A stretch of DNA of 64,000 nucleotides from Polyangium sp. y55x31 (GTDB lineage Bacteria > Myxococcota_A > Polyangia > Polyangiales > Polyangiaceae). Below, in pieces: positions 52,500-61,095 of the stretch (position 1 is the stretch's first letter; every line of letters starts with the position of its first letter). Location: positions 1 to 64,000 of the forward strand of contig NZ_JARZHG010000029.1 in the NCBI RefSeq assembly GCF_029946505.1. Reading direction: 5' to 3'. Position numbers and translations under genes: made by a program. The notes under the pieces are model-generated. The model saw only the letters and a list, made by a program, of their open reading frames with translations, searched no databases and was not told where the DNA came from.

Positions 52500-53107
52500 G
52501 CCCGCGGCTCGGCGAGCGCGAGGATCCACGGGTACGACGTTCGTAGCTCCAGCACCTCGAAGTCCGGTTCGAGCAACGCGCGGAACGAGCCGAGGCCCCA
52601 GTGGTTCTTGTGGTCGATGTCGTTGCCGAAGCGGGACACGTTCTTCCCGCGCAGCAAGTTCGACAGCATGAAGAACGGCTCGTGCGGCACCGAGAGCAGC
52701 GCCCGCCGGGCCCCGAGCTTGCGCAGCTCCGCGAGCGCCCGGCGCGGATCGTCGAGGTGCTCCAGCACCTCGCAGCACACGATCACGTCGGGCTTCTTCG
52801 TGAGGAAGCCGAGGTCGTAGATCGAGCCCACGTGCGCCTCGATCCGCGGGAAGTGCCGGCGCAGCCGCGTGACGTCGTCCGGGTTGTACTCGACGCCGAC
52901 GAAGCTCGTGTCTTCGAGCTTCTCCGACAGGTAGCCCGACAAAAACCCTTCGCCGCAGCCCACCTCGAGCACCGTGCGCGCCGGCAGGGCTTCGAGGAAC
53001 ATCGAGTGCAGCGTGGCGGCGAAGCGGCGGATGAGCATCCGCTGGACCGGGTTTCGGCTCCGGTACTTCTGCGTCTCGAACCGGTCGAAGTACGCGTCGG
53101 GGATCAC
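52496..53107 (-). CDS. Class I SAM-dependent methyltransferase
   Basis: A 203-residue methyltransferase. Motif I is VLEVGCGEGFLSGYL, followed by SFVGVEYNPDDV (acidic residue binding the SAM ribose) and VIVCCEVLEHLDDPRRALAE, the post-motif. The start is GTG 53107, overlapping the stop of the GT2 gene (GTGA), so the two are coupled. This layout, a polyprenol-type sugar transferase plus small methyltransferase, suggests methylation of a glycan, a lipid or a sugar nucleotide, but the substrate is not visible. Confidence 0.88.
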   Translation of the reverse strand: MIPDAYFDRFETQKYRSRNPVQRMLIRRFAATLHSMFLEALPARTVLEVGCGEGFLSGYLSEKLEDTSFVGVEYNPDDVTRLRRHFPRIEAHVGSIYDLGFLTKKPDVIVCCEVLEHLDDPRRALAELRKLGARRALLSVPHEPFFMLSNLLRGKNVSRFGNDIDHKNHWGLGSFRALLEPDFEVLELRTSYPWILALAEPRA

Positions 53108-54126
53108 AGGATTTCCTCGCGGATCGGAGGCTCGTCTTCGAGGTGACGCGTCTGGCTCTGGTACGTCAAAAACTCGCCGATGAAGCCCATCGAGAAGAGC
53201 TGGATGCCCGTGACGATCATGAGCACCCCGAGCAAAAGCAGCGGCCGGTCGCCGATCTTGTGCCCGAAGCACCAGAGCACCGTCAGGTAGAGCTCGATCG
53301 ACATGCCGATCCCGGCCAGCGTCAGGCCCGCGAAGCCGAAGAGGTGCATCGGCCGCTTCTGGTAACGCGTCAGGAAGAGCACGCTGAGCAGGTCGAACGA
53401 GCCGCGCAGGATACGTTCGAGCCCGTAACGCGAGGAGCCGTACTTGCGGGCGTGGTGCTTGATCGGGATCTCGGTGACGCGGAAGCCCTGCGACGCCGCG
53501 AGCGCCGGGATGAACCGGAACAGGTCGCCGTAGATCGGGATCGAGCGGATGACCTCGCTCCGGTACGCCTTGAAGCCGCAGTTCATGTCGTGCAGCTTCA
53601 CGCCCGTCACGAGGGCGACGGTGCCGTTGAAGACCCGCGAGAGCAGGAGGCGGTTCGTCGGATCGAGGCGCTGCACCTTCCAGCCGACGACCACGTCGTG
53701 ACCCTCCTCCAGCTTGGCGAGGAAGTTCGGCAGGTCCGCCGGATCGTCCTGGAGATCGGCGTCCATCGTCACGAAGATCGTGCCGCGCGCCTTGCGGAAG
53801 CCCGCCGTGAGAGCCTGGGCCTTGCCGAAGTTCTTCCGCAGGCGAACGCCCCGCACGGCCGGGTTCTCCGAGGCGAGGCGCTTGATCACGGCCCACGAGT
53901 CGTCCGTGCTGCCGTCGTCCACGAAGATCAGCTCGTACTGTTCTTTCCCGGAGAGCGCCTCGTGGATGCGCCGTGCGAGCTCGGGCAGGCTCTTCGCCTC
54001 GTTCAGGCCCGGGACCACGAGCGAGACCCGCGGGAGGATGACCACCGGGCTCTCGGCCGCCTTTCGGGCCAGGGCGATGGCAGGAGGCTCGCCCGGAGAG
54101 GGCTGGGTGATGTCCACGGCGCTCAC
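53104..54126 (-). CDS. Polyprenol-phosphate sugar transferase-like GT2
   Basis: A 340-residue GT2 enzyme of the dolichol/polyprenol-phosphate mannosyl- or glucosyltransferase type. SLVVPGLNEAKSLPELARR starts the Rossmann-like fold; YELIFVDDGSTDDSW and TMDADLQDDPADLP hold the two Asp motifs. Two C-terminal membrane helices (FAGLTLAGIGMSIELYLTVL, LLLLGVLMIVTGIQLF) resemble those of GtrB/ArnC. It moves a sugar from a nucleotide to a polyprenol phosphate on the cytoplasmic face; the GT-C enzymes at 56976 and 61096 may use such donors. The start is GTG 54126 or GTG 54117. Confidence 0.88.
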   Translation of the reverse strand: MSAVDITQPSPGEPPAIALARKAAESPVVILPRVSLVVPGLNEAKSLPELARRIHEALSGKEQYELIFVDDGSTDDSWAVIKRLASENPAVRGVRLRKNFGKAQALTAGFRKARGTIFVTMDADLQDDPADLPNFLAKLEEGHDVVVGWKVQRLDPTNRLLLSRVFNGTVALVTGVKLHDMNCGFKAYRSEVIRSIPIYGDLFRFIPALAASQGFRVTEIPIKHHARKYGSSRYGLERILRGSFDLLSVLFLTRYQKRPMHLFGFAGLTLAGIGMSIELYLTVLWCFGHKIGDRPLLLLGVLMIVTGIQLFSMGFIGEFLTYQSQTRHLEDEPPIREEIL

Positions 54127-54213
54127 GGCGGCGGAGGATAGCAGAACGGTCCGCCCGCACGAGGGCTCGGAGTGCAGGCAAGGCGAGATCGGGGTGCTAC
54201 CCTCGCGCCCGCG

Positions 54214-55158
54214 ATGAAGCTGCTCGTGACCGGCATCGCCGGGTTCATCGGATCCCACCTCGCCGAGCGATTGCTCGATCGAGGCGACACCGTCGTCGGC
54301 CTCGACAGCTTCGATCCCTTCTACGCGCGCTCGATCAAGGAGCGAAATCTCGCCCGCATCCGCGGCCGCGCCCACGTCGTCGAGGCCGACCTCCTCGACG
54401 AAGCGGCCGTCGCGGACCTCTTCGCATCCACGGACTTCGACGTCGTCGTGCACCTCGCGGGCCTCGCGGGCGTGCGCCCGAGCCTCGCCGCGCCGTCGCG
54501 TTACCAGCGCGTGAACGTCGAGGGCACCACACGCCTCGCCGAGCTCGCCCGCGCGCGGGGCGTGCGCCGCTTCGTGTTCGCGTCGAGCTCCTCGGTTTAC
54601 GGGGCGAGCAAGCGCCTGCCCTTCGCCGAGGACGACCGCGCCGACGAGCCGATGAGCCCGTACGCCGCGAGCAAGCGCGCCGCGGAGCTCGTGCTGCGCG
54701 CCCTCGTGCACACGCACGGCTTCGGCGTCACCTCGCTCCGCTATTTCACGGTCTACGGCCCGCGGCAGCGACCCGAGATGGCCATTCATGCCTTCTGCCG
54801 CGCCATCGACCGCGGCGAGACGATCGAGCTCTACGGCACGGGCGAGGCGAGCCGCGACTACACGTACGTCGACGACGTCATCGACGGCACGGTGCGCGCG
54901 ATCGATCGGGTCGGCGAGGGCTACCGCGTCTACAACCTCGGCGCCGGGGGCACGCCGACGACGTTGAACGAGGTCGTCGCGCTGCTCGCCGAGACCCTCG
55001 GCAAGCCTGCGCGTGTGCATCGGAGCCCTGCGATCGTCGGCGACGTCGAGCACACGATCGCGGACATCGGCGCGGCTCGCGCGGCGCTCGGCTACGCGCC
55101 GAAGACGGACATTCGCGAGGGGATCCGCCAATTCGTGGACTGGTATTCCCGGACGTAG
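54214..55158 (+). CDS. NAD-dependent sugar epimerase, UDP-glucuronate 4-epimerase-like
   Basis: A 314-residue SDR epimerase. The NAD site is TGIAGFIGSHL (GxxGxxG), the active-site pair is Ser in FASSSSVYG and Tyr-x-x-x-Lys in SPYAASKRAAEL. The motif TVYGPRQRPEMAIHAFC and YVDDVIDGTVRAI match UDP-glucuronate 4-epimerase and GalE-like proteins. It would supply a sugar for the nearby glycan genes. Transcribed divergently from the GT2 gene (88 bases between). The exact nucleotide-sugar is not certain. Confidence 0.87.
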   Translation: MKLLVTGIAGFIGSHLAERLLDRGDTVVGLDSFDPFYARSIKERNLARIRGRAHVVEADLLDEAAVADLFASTDFDVVVHLAGLAGVRPSLAAPSRYQRVNVEGTTRLAELARARGVRRFVFASSSSVYGASKRLPFAEDDRADEPMSPYAASKRAAELVLRALVHTHGFGVTSLRYFTVYGPRQRPEMAIHAFCRAIDRGETIELYGTGEASRDYTYVDDVIDGTVRAIDRVGEGYRVYNLGAGGTPTTLNEVVALLAETLGKPARVHRSPAIVGDVEHTIADIGAARAALGYAPKTDIREGIRQFVDWYSRT

Positions 55159-55560
55159 TCACCGCGCCTTCGGCCGCGCCCCGCTCGCCCGATGGTGCGC
55201 CCGTTCCCTCTTGCGCGGCACGAGCTCGGGCACGGGCCCGTACTTCTCCAGGATCTCGGCGAGCACCTCGTCGGAGAGCGTGCGCGAGAGCGCGATGAGC
55301 GCGTGGCGCGGGCTCTCCTCGGGATCGACGACCAGGTCGACGAGCTCCACGTCGAGGCCTTCGAGGGCCTCGGCGATGCGCTGCAGCGTCTCGACGGTGG
55401 GGTTCGCGAGCCCGTGTTCGATGCTGGAGATGTGGCCCTTGTTGGCGAGCGACTCGCCTTCGGCCACCTCCTCCTGGGTCAGCCCGGCGGCGAGCCGGAA
55501 CGCCTTCACGCGCTCACCGATCGTGAGGAAGAGCTTCTTGGGGCGGACTCTGCGCGGCAT
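55159..55560 (-). CDS. XRE-family transcriptional regulator
   Basis: A 133-residue regulator. Residues 10-65 are a Cro/CI-type helix-turn-helix (ERVKAFRLAAGLTQEEVAEG, then ANKGHISSIEHGLANPTVE), followed by AEALEGLDVELVDLVV typical of single-domain XRE proteins, and a C-terminal helical part. It converges with the epimerase gene (the stops are adjacent) and is divergent from the GDP-sugar epimerase gene, so it may control the sugar genes around it. Confidence 0.87.
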   Translation of the reverse strand: MPRRVRPKKLFLTIGERVKAFRLAAGLTQEEVAEGESLANKGHISSIEHGLANPTVETLQRIAEALEGLDVELVDLVVDPEESPRHALIALSRTLSDEVLAEILEKYGPVPELVPRKRERAHHRASGARPKAR

Positions 55561-55640
55561 GTGCTCCTCGCTACTTCTCGATCGACGGGCTGCGCCGAGC
55601 GCGTGCGGGTGGTATCGCCTTCATCAAGGTCGTGCTTGCC

Positions 55641-56603
55641 ATGCCGAAGTTCCCTCTCTCTGACTCCAAGATCCTCGTCACGGGCGGCGCCGGGTTCCTC
55701 GGCTCGCACGTCGTTGCGCTGCTGAAGGCGCGTGGCGCCCGTGAGATCGTCGTCCCCCGCTCGGCCGACTGCGATCTGACGGACGCGCACGCGACGCGGT
55801 CTCTCTTCGAAACGCACCGCCCCGACCTCGTCTTGCATCTGGCCGCGCGCGTCGGCGGCATCGGCGCGAACCGCCGCCACCCCGGCACCTTCTTCCGCGA
55901 CAACATGGCCATGGGCCTGCACGTCCTCGAAGAGGCGCGGCGCGCGGGGACGCCCAAGGTTGTAGTCGCCGGTACCATCTGTGCCTATCCGAAGTTTGCG
56001 CCGGTGCCGTTCCGGGAGGAGGACCTCTGGAACGGGTATCCGGAGGAGACGAATGCGCCGTACGGGATTGCCAAGAAGGCGCTGCTCGTGATGGCGCAGG
56101 CGTACCGGAAAGAGTTCGGGTCGAAGTTTGTCGTCGTCTTCCCGGTCAACCTTTACGGGCCGCGGGACAACTTCGACCTCGAGGATTCGCACGTGATCCC
56201 GGCGATGATCCGGAAGTTCGTGGAGGCGCGTCGCGCGAAGGAGCGGTCGGTCGTGCTCTGGGGCGACGGTTCCCCGACGCGGGAGTTCCTCTACGTGGAG
56301 GACGCGGCCGAGGGGCTCGTGCGGGCGGCGGAGCGGTACGACGGCGAGGAGCCGGTGAACCTCGGCGCGGGGCGCGAGGTGTCGATGCGGGATCTGGCGG
56401 CGACGATCGCGAAGGCGGTCGGATACGACGGGGACATCGTGTGGGACACGTCGCGCCCGAACGGTCAACCGCGCCGGATGCTCGACGTGTCACGAGCGCG
56501 CGAGTGGTTCGGGTTCGAGGCGCGGACGACGCTGGAAGAGGGGCTCGTGAAGACGATCGCCTGGTACGAGGAGAATCGGGGGCGGATCGTCGAAAAAGCG
56601 TGA
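55641..56603 (+). CDS. GDP-L-fucose synthase-like epimerase/reductase
   Basis: A 320-residue SDR enzyme. The cofactor site is TGGAGFLGSHVV, the active-site residues are in TICAYPK and YGIAKKALLV (Tyr-x-x-x-Lys), and the family motif FREEDLWNGYPEETNAPYG and NLYGPRDNFDLEDSHVIPA match GDP-4-keto-6-deoxy-mannose epimerase/reductase and related synthases. The usual Ser before Cys in the fucose synthase active site is replaced by Ile (TIC), so the substrate could differ. ATG 55641 or ATG 55632 can start it. It is not in an operon with gmd; the dehydratase must be elsewhere. Confidence 0.83.
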   Translation: MPKFPLSDSKILVTGGAGFLGSHVVALLKARGAREIVVPRSADCDLTDAHATRSLFETHRPDLVLHLAARVGGIGANRRHPGTFFRDNMAMGLHVLEEARRAGTPKVVVAGTICAYPKFAPVPFREEDLWNGYPEETNAPYGIAKKALLVMAQAYRKEFGSKFVVVFPVNLYGPRDNFDLEDSHVIPAMIRKFVEARRAKERSVVLWGDGSPTREFLYVEDAAEGLVRAAERYDGEEPVNLGAGREVSMRDLAATIAKAVGYDGDIVWDTSRPNGQPRRMLDVSRAREWFGFEARTTLEEGLVKTIAWYEENRGRIVEKA

Positions 56604-56975
56604 TCCGGGTCCGCTCTGCGGGTGCGAGGGGCCAGGGGAGGGGTGATCCGGGTGGGCTCCGGCGTGTGAGGAGGGGGAGGTATGTGCGATCTTTGCCCGC
56701 GCGGGGGCCGAGGTGGGTCAGGGCGGGGGTGATCCGGCCGAGGTCACGGGGTGACGTGGCGGCAAATGGACTCGATCCGGGGGAGCTCACGCCGTGAGCG
56801 GGGGAAGGTGAGGGGCGATCCGGCCGCTTCCCGGCGATGCGCGGGGGTGGGTGATGTATCCATCTCCGGCGCGAGCTTCCTTCGACCCCTCGCTGCTAGA
56901 ACTTCCCCTGGGATGTATTAGTCTCCGCCCCCGCGGGCGCCGGATCCCGCCCTTACGCTGCCGGACCTTCCCGTG
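56604..56975. other. 372-bp intergenic region with repeated GATCCGG
   Basis: No gene. The heptamer GATCCGG occurs at about 56602, 56645, 56731, 56774 and 56817, usually within a G-rich stretch (three times as TGATCCGGG or TGATCCGGC). Spacings are about 43, 86, 43 and 43 bases, that is multiples of 43, so the copies may be a regular binding array, or a decayed 43-bp repeat. A promoter of the large glycosyltransferase-like gene should lie here. Confidence 0.5.
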
Positions 56976-59762
56976 ATGCTCCTCGAAATCGTCGTCGCCG
57001 CGGCCGAAGCGATCAAGGCCAGCTTGCCCCTCCTCGCCGGCCTCGTCCTCGGCGCGGCCCTCCTGCTCCTCTTCGAGCGTTTCCTCGCCGGCCGCGTCTC
57101 CCTTGCCGTCAAGCGTGTCCTCTACGCCGTCGTCCTCCTCGGCGGTGTCGGTGCCGGCCTCTTCCTCGCGTGGAAGATCCGATGGCTGTGTGACGACGCG
57201 TTCATTTCGTTCCGATACGCGCGGAACTTCGCCCGTGGCGAGGGCCTCGTCTTCAACCCGGGCGAGTGGGTCGAGGGATACACGAATTTTCTGTGGACGC
57301 TGGTGCTCGGCCTGCTCGCCAAGGTCCGCGTCTCGATCCCGCACGCCGGCCTCTTCGGAAACCTCGCGTCCTACGTGCTCGCGCTCGTCTTTGTCGCGCT
57401 CGTCGTGCGCAAGGCGAGCCCCAAGCCCGCGATCATCCCTTTCGCCGCCATCGCCCTCGCCGCGAGCCGGCCTTTTTACACGTTCGCCTCGTCCGGCCTC
57501 GAGACCATGCCCGCCGCGATGCTCGTGGCCGTCGGCATGTGGGCCTCGCTCCGCAAGAATGGCGCATTCTGGTCCGGGCTCGCGTTCATCGCCGCCGCCC
57601 TGACCCGGCCGGATCACCTGCTCCTGTTCGGCTGCATGGGCCTCGCGATCGTGGCCGAGGATCTCCTCCACCACGAGGAGCGGCCATTCTGGAAGCGGCT
57701 CGATCTCCGCCGGTATTTCGCGTACGGCGCGCCGCTCGTCCTTTTCTACGTCCCGTATTTCCTCTGGCGCTGGCGCGCGTACGGCGATTTCTTTCCGAAT
57801 ACCTATTACGCCAAATCGGGCAACCTCACGTACTGGGCGCAAGGCCTCATCTACGCGACGCATTTCGTCTTCACGAGCGGCGCGGCGATCTGGCTCCCGC
57901 TCCTCCTCGTCGCGCTCGCCGGGCGACCTCGCAATCGCGCCGAGACGCGCCTCCGGGTCTTCGCGTTCCTCTCGCTCCTCGTCTACGGCCGCTACGTCAT
58001 GAAGGTCGGCGGCGACTTCATGGAGCACCGGTTTTTCGTCTCGCTCCTGCCGATCCTCGCGGCCGTGACCGAGATCTCCGTCCGGTATCGGCTGCGCGAG
58101 CTCGGCGCGCCGGCCCGCGCGCTGCTCGGCTCGGTCGCGGCGCTCGCCGTCGCCCTCGCCGTCCTGCCGGTCCGCGTGCTCAAGCCCTACGAGAAGCGCT
58201 GGAACCTCGCCGAGGAGAACACGTTTTACCCGGTGAAGAGCGTCTTCCCGTTCGAATCCGGCTCGATCTACGCCGGCATGGGCCAGCGGGTCCACAAGCT
58301 CTTCATCGACCGCGGGGTGAAGCCCAAGCTCTCGATCGATTGCATCGGCCTCGTGGGCTGGTACGCGGACCTGCCGATCGTCGACGCATATGGACTTGCG
58401 AACCGGCGCATCGCGCACAAGCCGATCGAGAAGCGCGGCCGGCCGGGGCACGAGAAGCGCGGCACGCTGGAGGATCTGCTCGCCGAGGGCGCGGTCGTCG
58501 ATCTCGGCAATCCCTGGGGCGACAAGTACAAGGAAAAGACCCGCGTCAACGTCGACGGGAGCTCGTTCCACTTCCTGCGCTGGGATCCGGACGTCGTGAA
58601 GGCGCTCCGCGGCGTCAAGAACACCCAGCTCCCGGATCCGGCCCGCGACGTCGCGGCGCTCGCGCGCACGGGCACGCGGAGCGAGATCCTCGATGCGCTC
58701 GAGTTTTATCAGGTCTTCCTGGAGCGCCACCCGGACCGGGACAAGCTGCTCGGCGAGCTTCGGGGGCGGCTCGCCGAGGTCGCCGATTTCGAGGGCAACC
58801 TCCCCGCGGGCGCGACCATGCAAGGCGCGGGGCTGCGTATCGAAAAGAGCCGGCGCATGGGCGCGACGGGCAAGAGCCTGCTCGTGTCGCTGCCGGACGC
58901 GGGGGGCGGCACGGGGACCGTGGAGATCGACCTCGGCGTGCTTTCGCGGCCCGAGCTACGTTTTGCCCTCGGCGGCAAATCGAGCCCCGGCGTGCGCGTG
59001 GAGCTCGTCGTCGACGGCGCCGTCACGCAGACCGTGCGCCCGCGCGCCGACCGGAAGCTCGTGCCCGAGGCCTGGCAGATCCAGGACTTGCAGGGCCGCC
59101 GCGCCAAGCTCCGGATCGTCGACGAGGACAAGGCGCCGGGGGTCGGCCTTTACATCGACGGGATTCACTGGTCCGGCGGCACGAAGGACGACATCCGCGC
59201 GCGGCTCCGATCGAACGCGCCTGGCAATGCGGTCGATCTCTTCCGCTCGGCCCGCACCGAGCTCCCCGACAGCGATCCCGACGTGATCGCCTTCGCGGCG
59301 CGGTTCTCGGTTCATTACAGCTTCGACGAGGTCTTCCCCGAGGGGACCGAGGTCACGGGCTCGGCGTTCGGCAAGGCGCCGACGACGGGCCCGACGGGCA
59401 ATCAGCAGGAGGTCACGGGCTTCCTCGGCCGCGCGTTCGCGAACGGGTACCACGGCGGCGACGCGGCGAAAGGCAAGCTCGCGCTGCCGGTGATGACGCT
59501 CGACGGCCAGCCCATTCACGTGCTCGTGGGCGGCGGCAAGGATTGCCAGAAGGTATTCGTGGGCCTGGAGGTCGAAGGCCGCGTCGTGGCGCGGGCTTGC
59601 GGCAAGCAGGACGAGATCCTCCGGCCCGCCGAGCTCTCGACGAGCGCGTACGTGGGCAAGCAGGGGCGGGTCGTGATCGTGGACGAATCTGCCGGGAACT
59701 GGGCGCACATCCTCGCGGATGACGTGCTCGTGCTGAATGCCGAGAAGTTGAAGACGAATTAG
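56976..59762 (+). CDS. Large multi-membrane glycosyltransferase-like protein, AftB/LphB-like
   Basis: A 928-residue membrane protein. About ten helices occupy residues 1-400. The first loop has CDDAFISFRYARNFARGEG, continuing to FNPGEWVEGYTNFLWTLV, the signature of the GT-C family that includes mycobacterial AftB and Legionella LphB; the two Asp are the likely catalytic/donor-binding residues. The C-terminal 400 residues are an exported domain with beta-rich features (TGTVEIDLGVLSRPELRFAL, YSFDEVFPEGTEVTGSAFG). It would add a sugar from a lipid-linked donor to a surface glycan. The start may be GTG 56973 or ATG 56976. Confidence 0.85.
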   Translation: MLLEIVVAAAEAIKASLPLLAGLVLGAALLLLFERFLAGRVSLAVKRVLYAVVLLGGVGAGLFLAWKIRWLCDDAFISFRYARNFARGEGLVFNPGEWVEGYTNFLWTLVLGLLAKVRVSIPHAGLFGNLASYVLALVFVALVVRKASPKPAIIPFAAIALAASRPFYTFASSGLETMPAAMLVAVGMWASLRKNGAFWSGLAFIAAALTRPDHLLLFGCMGLAIVAEDLLHHEERPFWKRLDLRRYFAYGAPLVLFYVPYFLWRWRAYGDFFPNTYYAKSGNLTYWAQGLIYATHFVFTSGAAIWLPLLLVALAGRPRNRAETRLRVFAFLSLLVYGRYVMKVGGDFMEHRFFVSLLPILAAVTEISVRYRLRELGAPARALLGSVAALAVALAVLPVRVLKPYEKRWNLAEENTFYPVKSVFPFESGSIYAGMGQRVHKLFIDRGVKPKLSIDCIGLVGWYADLPIVDAYGLANRRIAHKPIEKRGRPGHEKRGTLEDLLAEGAVVDLGNPWGDKYKEKTRVNVDGSSFHFLRWDPDVVKALRGVKNTQLPDPARDVAALARTGTRSEILDALEFYQVFLERHPDRDKLLGELRGRLAEVADFEGNLPAGATMQGAGLRIEKSRRMGATGKSLLVSLPDAGGGTGTVEIDLGVLSRPELRFALGGKSSPGVRVELVVDGAVTQTVRPRADRKLVPEAWQIQDLQGRRAKLRIVDEDKAPGVGLYIDGIHWSGGTKDDIRARLRSNAPGNAVDLFRSARTELPDSDPDVIAFAARFSVHYSFDEVFPEGTEVTGSAFGKAPTTGPTGNQQEVTGFLGRAFANGYHGGDAAKGKLALPVMTLDGQPIHVLVGGGKDCQKVFVGLEVEGRVVARACGKQDEILRPAELSTSAYVGKQGRVVIVDESAGNWAHILADDVLVLNAEKLKTN

Positions 59763-59831
59763 AGCGTCAGCGCTCCGCGAGCCACGCATCGATACGGCCC
59801 CGGCTCCTCGGCATCGCGCATCGCGCTCGGA

Positions 59832-60998
59832 TCAGCAGCCTTCGTCGATCGACCCGTCGCAATCGTTGTCGACGGCGTCGGCGCACTTCTCGACGCCGCC
59901 GTTGGAGAGCGTGCACGCGTACTCGCAGCCGGTGAACGTGGAGCCGTCGATGTCCCAGTAGCCGGGGTCGCATTGCGCGATCTTGCATTGGGTATTGGCT
60001 TGTGAACACGGCGTGCTCCCGTTGTTGACGCAGCTCGGCGTCCCATGGGGCGCCACGCAAGCCTGCCCGCATTTTCCGCAGTTGGTGATGCTGGTGCAAA
60101 GGTCGACGTCTTCGTCCTTGAGGCCGTCGCAGTCGTCGTCCTTGTTGTTGCACGTGGAATCGTCAGGCATGCTCTTGATGCAATAGTACTCGCACGTCCC
60201 GACGGGATCCTTGTCGACGTCGTGATAGTCTTGCACGCAGCTCCCGGAGCATTTGCCGGGGACCTGCATGGGCATGGGGCTCGGCTCGCATGCGATCGTG
60301 GCCGGGTCGTTGTTCAGGAGCTTTTCGTAGCAATTGTTGGAGCAGGTTCCGCAGGTCTTGGGCGATTCGAAATCGATGGTCGGGTGGTCGTCGACGGCGC
60401 CACTGCAATCGTTGTCCAAGCCGTCGCAGACCTCGAAGCCGTCTCCGTGCACCGCGGGGATGGTGTCGTCGCAGTCGTCGCCCCCGCAGGAGAGCGGCGG
60501 GTGTCCGTCCTTGTCCTCGTCGAGGAGCAGGAAACTACACGTCTTCGTCGAGGGCCTGCAGTATTTCGTTGCAATGCAAGGGTGCTCGATGAAGACGGAT
60601 TCACAGTCGAAGTCGTGCTCGCAAGCAGGCGCATCCACGCAGCCGCCCTGGCCCGGATCGCAGTACTGGTACGGCTCGCAGCCGAGCAGGCTGTCGATTT
60701 CGTGGAGGCACTCGCCACCGATGCAGCGGTCGATCGTGCAGGAGATGCCGTCATCACAACCGGCGGCTCCGGTACAGCCGACCGCGCCGTCCGTGTCGCC
60801 GCCGGTATCACTGCCCGTGTCTTCCGCGGCATCCGTATCGCCGGCGTCGACGTCGGGAGGCGCGCCTCCGCCGCCGCCTCCGCCTTGGCCGTCCGGAGGA
60901 GGGCTCGTGTTTCCCGAGCAACCCACGAACGCACTCGCTCCGATCGTGAGCGCCGTACCAATGAAGAAAAGCCAAGCAGGTCGCGTTCCAGGCAACAT
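59832..60998 (-). CDS. MopE-like cysteine-rich lipoprotein
   Basis: A 388-residue lipoprotein (ALTIGASAFVGCSG, lipobox FVGC) with an AGGA ten bases before ATG 60998. After a Gly/Asp-rich linker there are about 34 Cys and MopE-type metal-binding repeats: CDGLDNDCSGAVDD, CNNKDDDCDGLKDEDVD and DAVDNDCDGSIDEGC, each an Asp-rich loop with Cys. These repeats (Put_metal-binding) bind calcium or copper in relatives such as MopE. Myxobacteria carry dozens of such proteins. It is likely surface exposed; no operon partners. Confidence 0.88.
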   Translation of the reverse strand: MLPGTRPAWLFFIGTALTIGASAFVGCSGNTSPPPDGQGGGGGGGAPPDVDAGDTDAAEDTGSDTGGDTDGAVGCTGAAGCDDGISCTIDRCIGGECLHEIDSLLGCEPYQYCDPGQGGCVDAPACEHDFDCESVFIEHPCIATKYCRPSTKTCSFLLLDEDKDGHPPLSCGGDDCDDTIPAVHGDGFEVCDGLDNDCSGAVDDHPTIDFESPKTCGTCSNNCYEKLLNNDPATIACEPSPMPMQVPGKCSGSCVQDYHDVDKDPVGTCEYYCIKSMPDDSTCNNKDDDCDGLKDEDVDLCTSITNCGKCGQACVAPHGTPSCVNNGSTPCSQANTQCKIAQCDPGYWDIDGSTFTGCEYACTLSNGGVEKCADAVDNDCDGSIDEGC

Positions 60999-61095
60999 GG
61001 ATGCAGTTTCCTGCAAGGCGTCGAACAAGTCGAGCGCCGTCCTCCGCTGAATGTTGCTCTGGCGGAGCGGGAGACGGAAGGCGTCCCCCTCGGGA

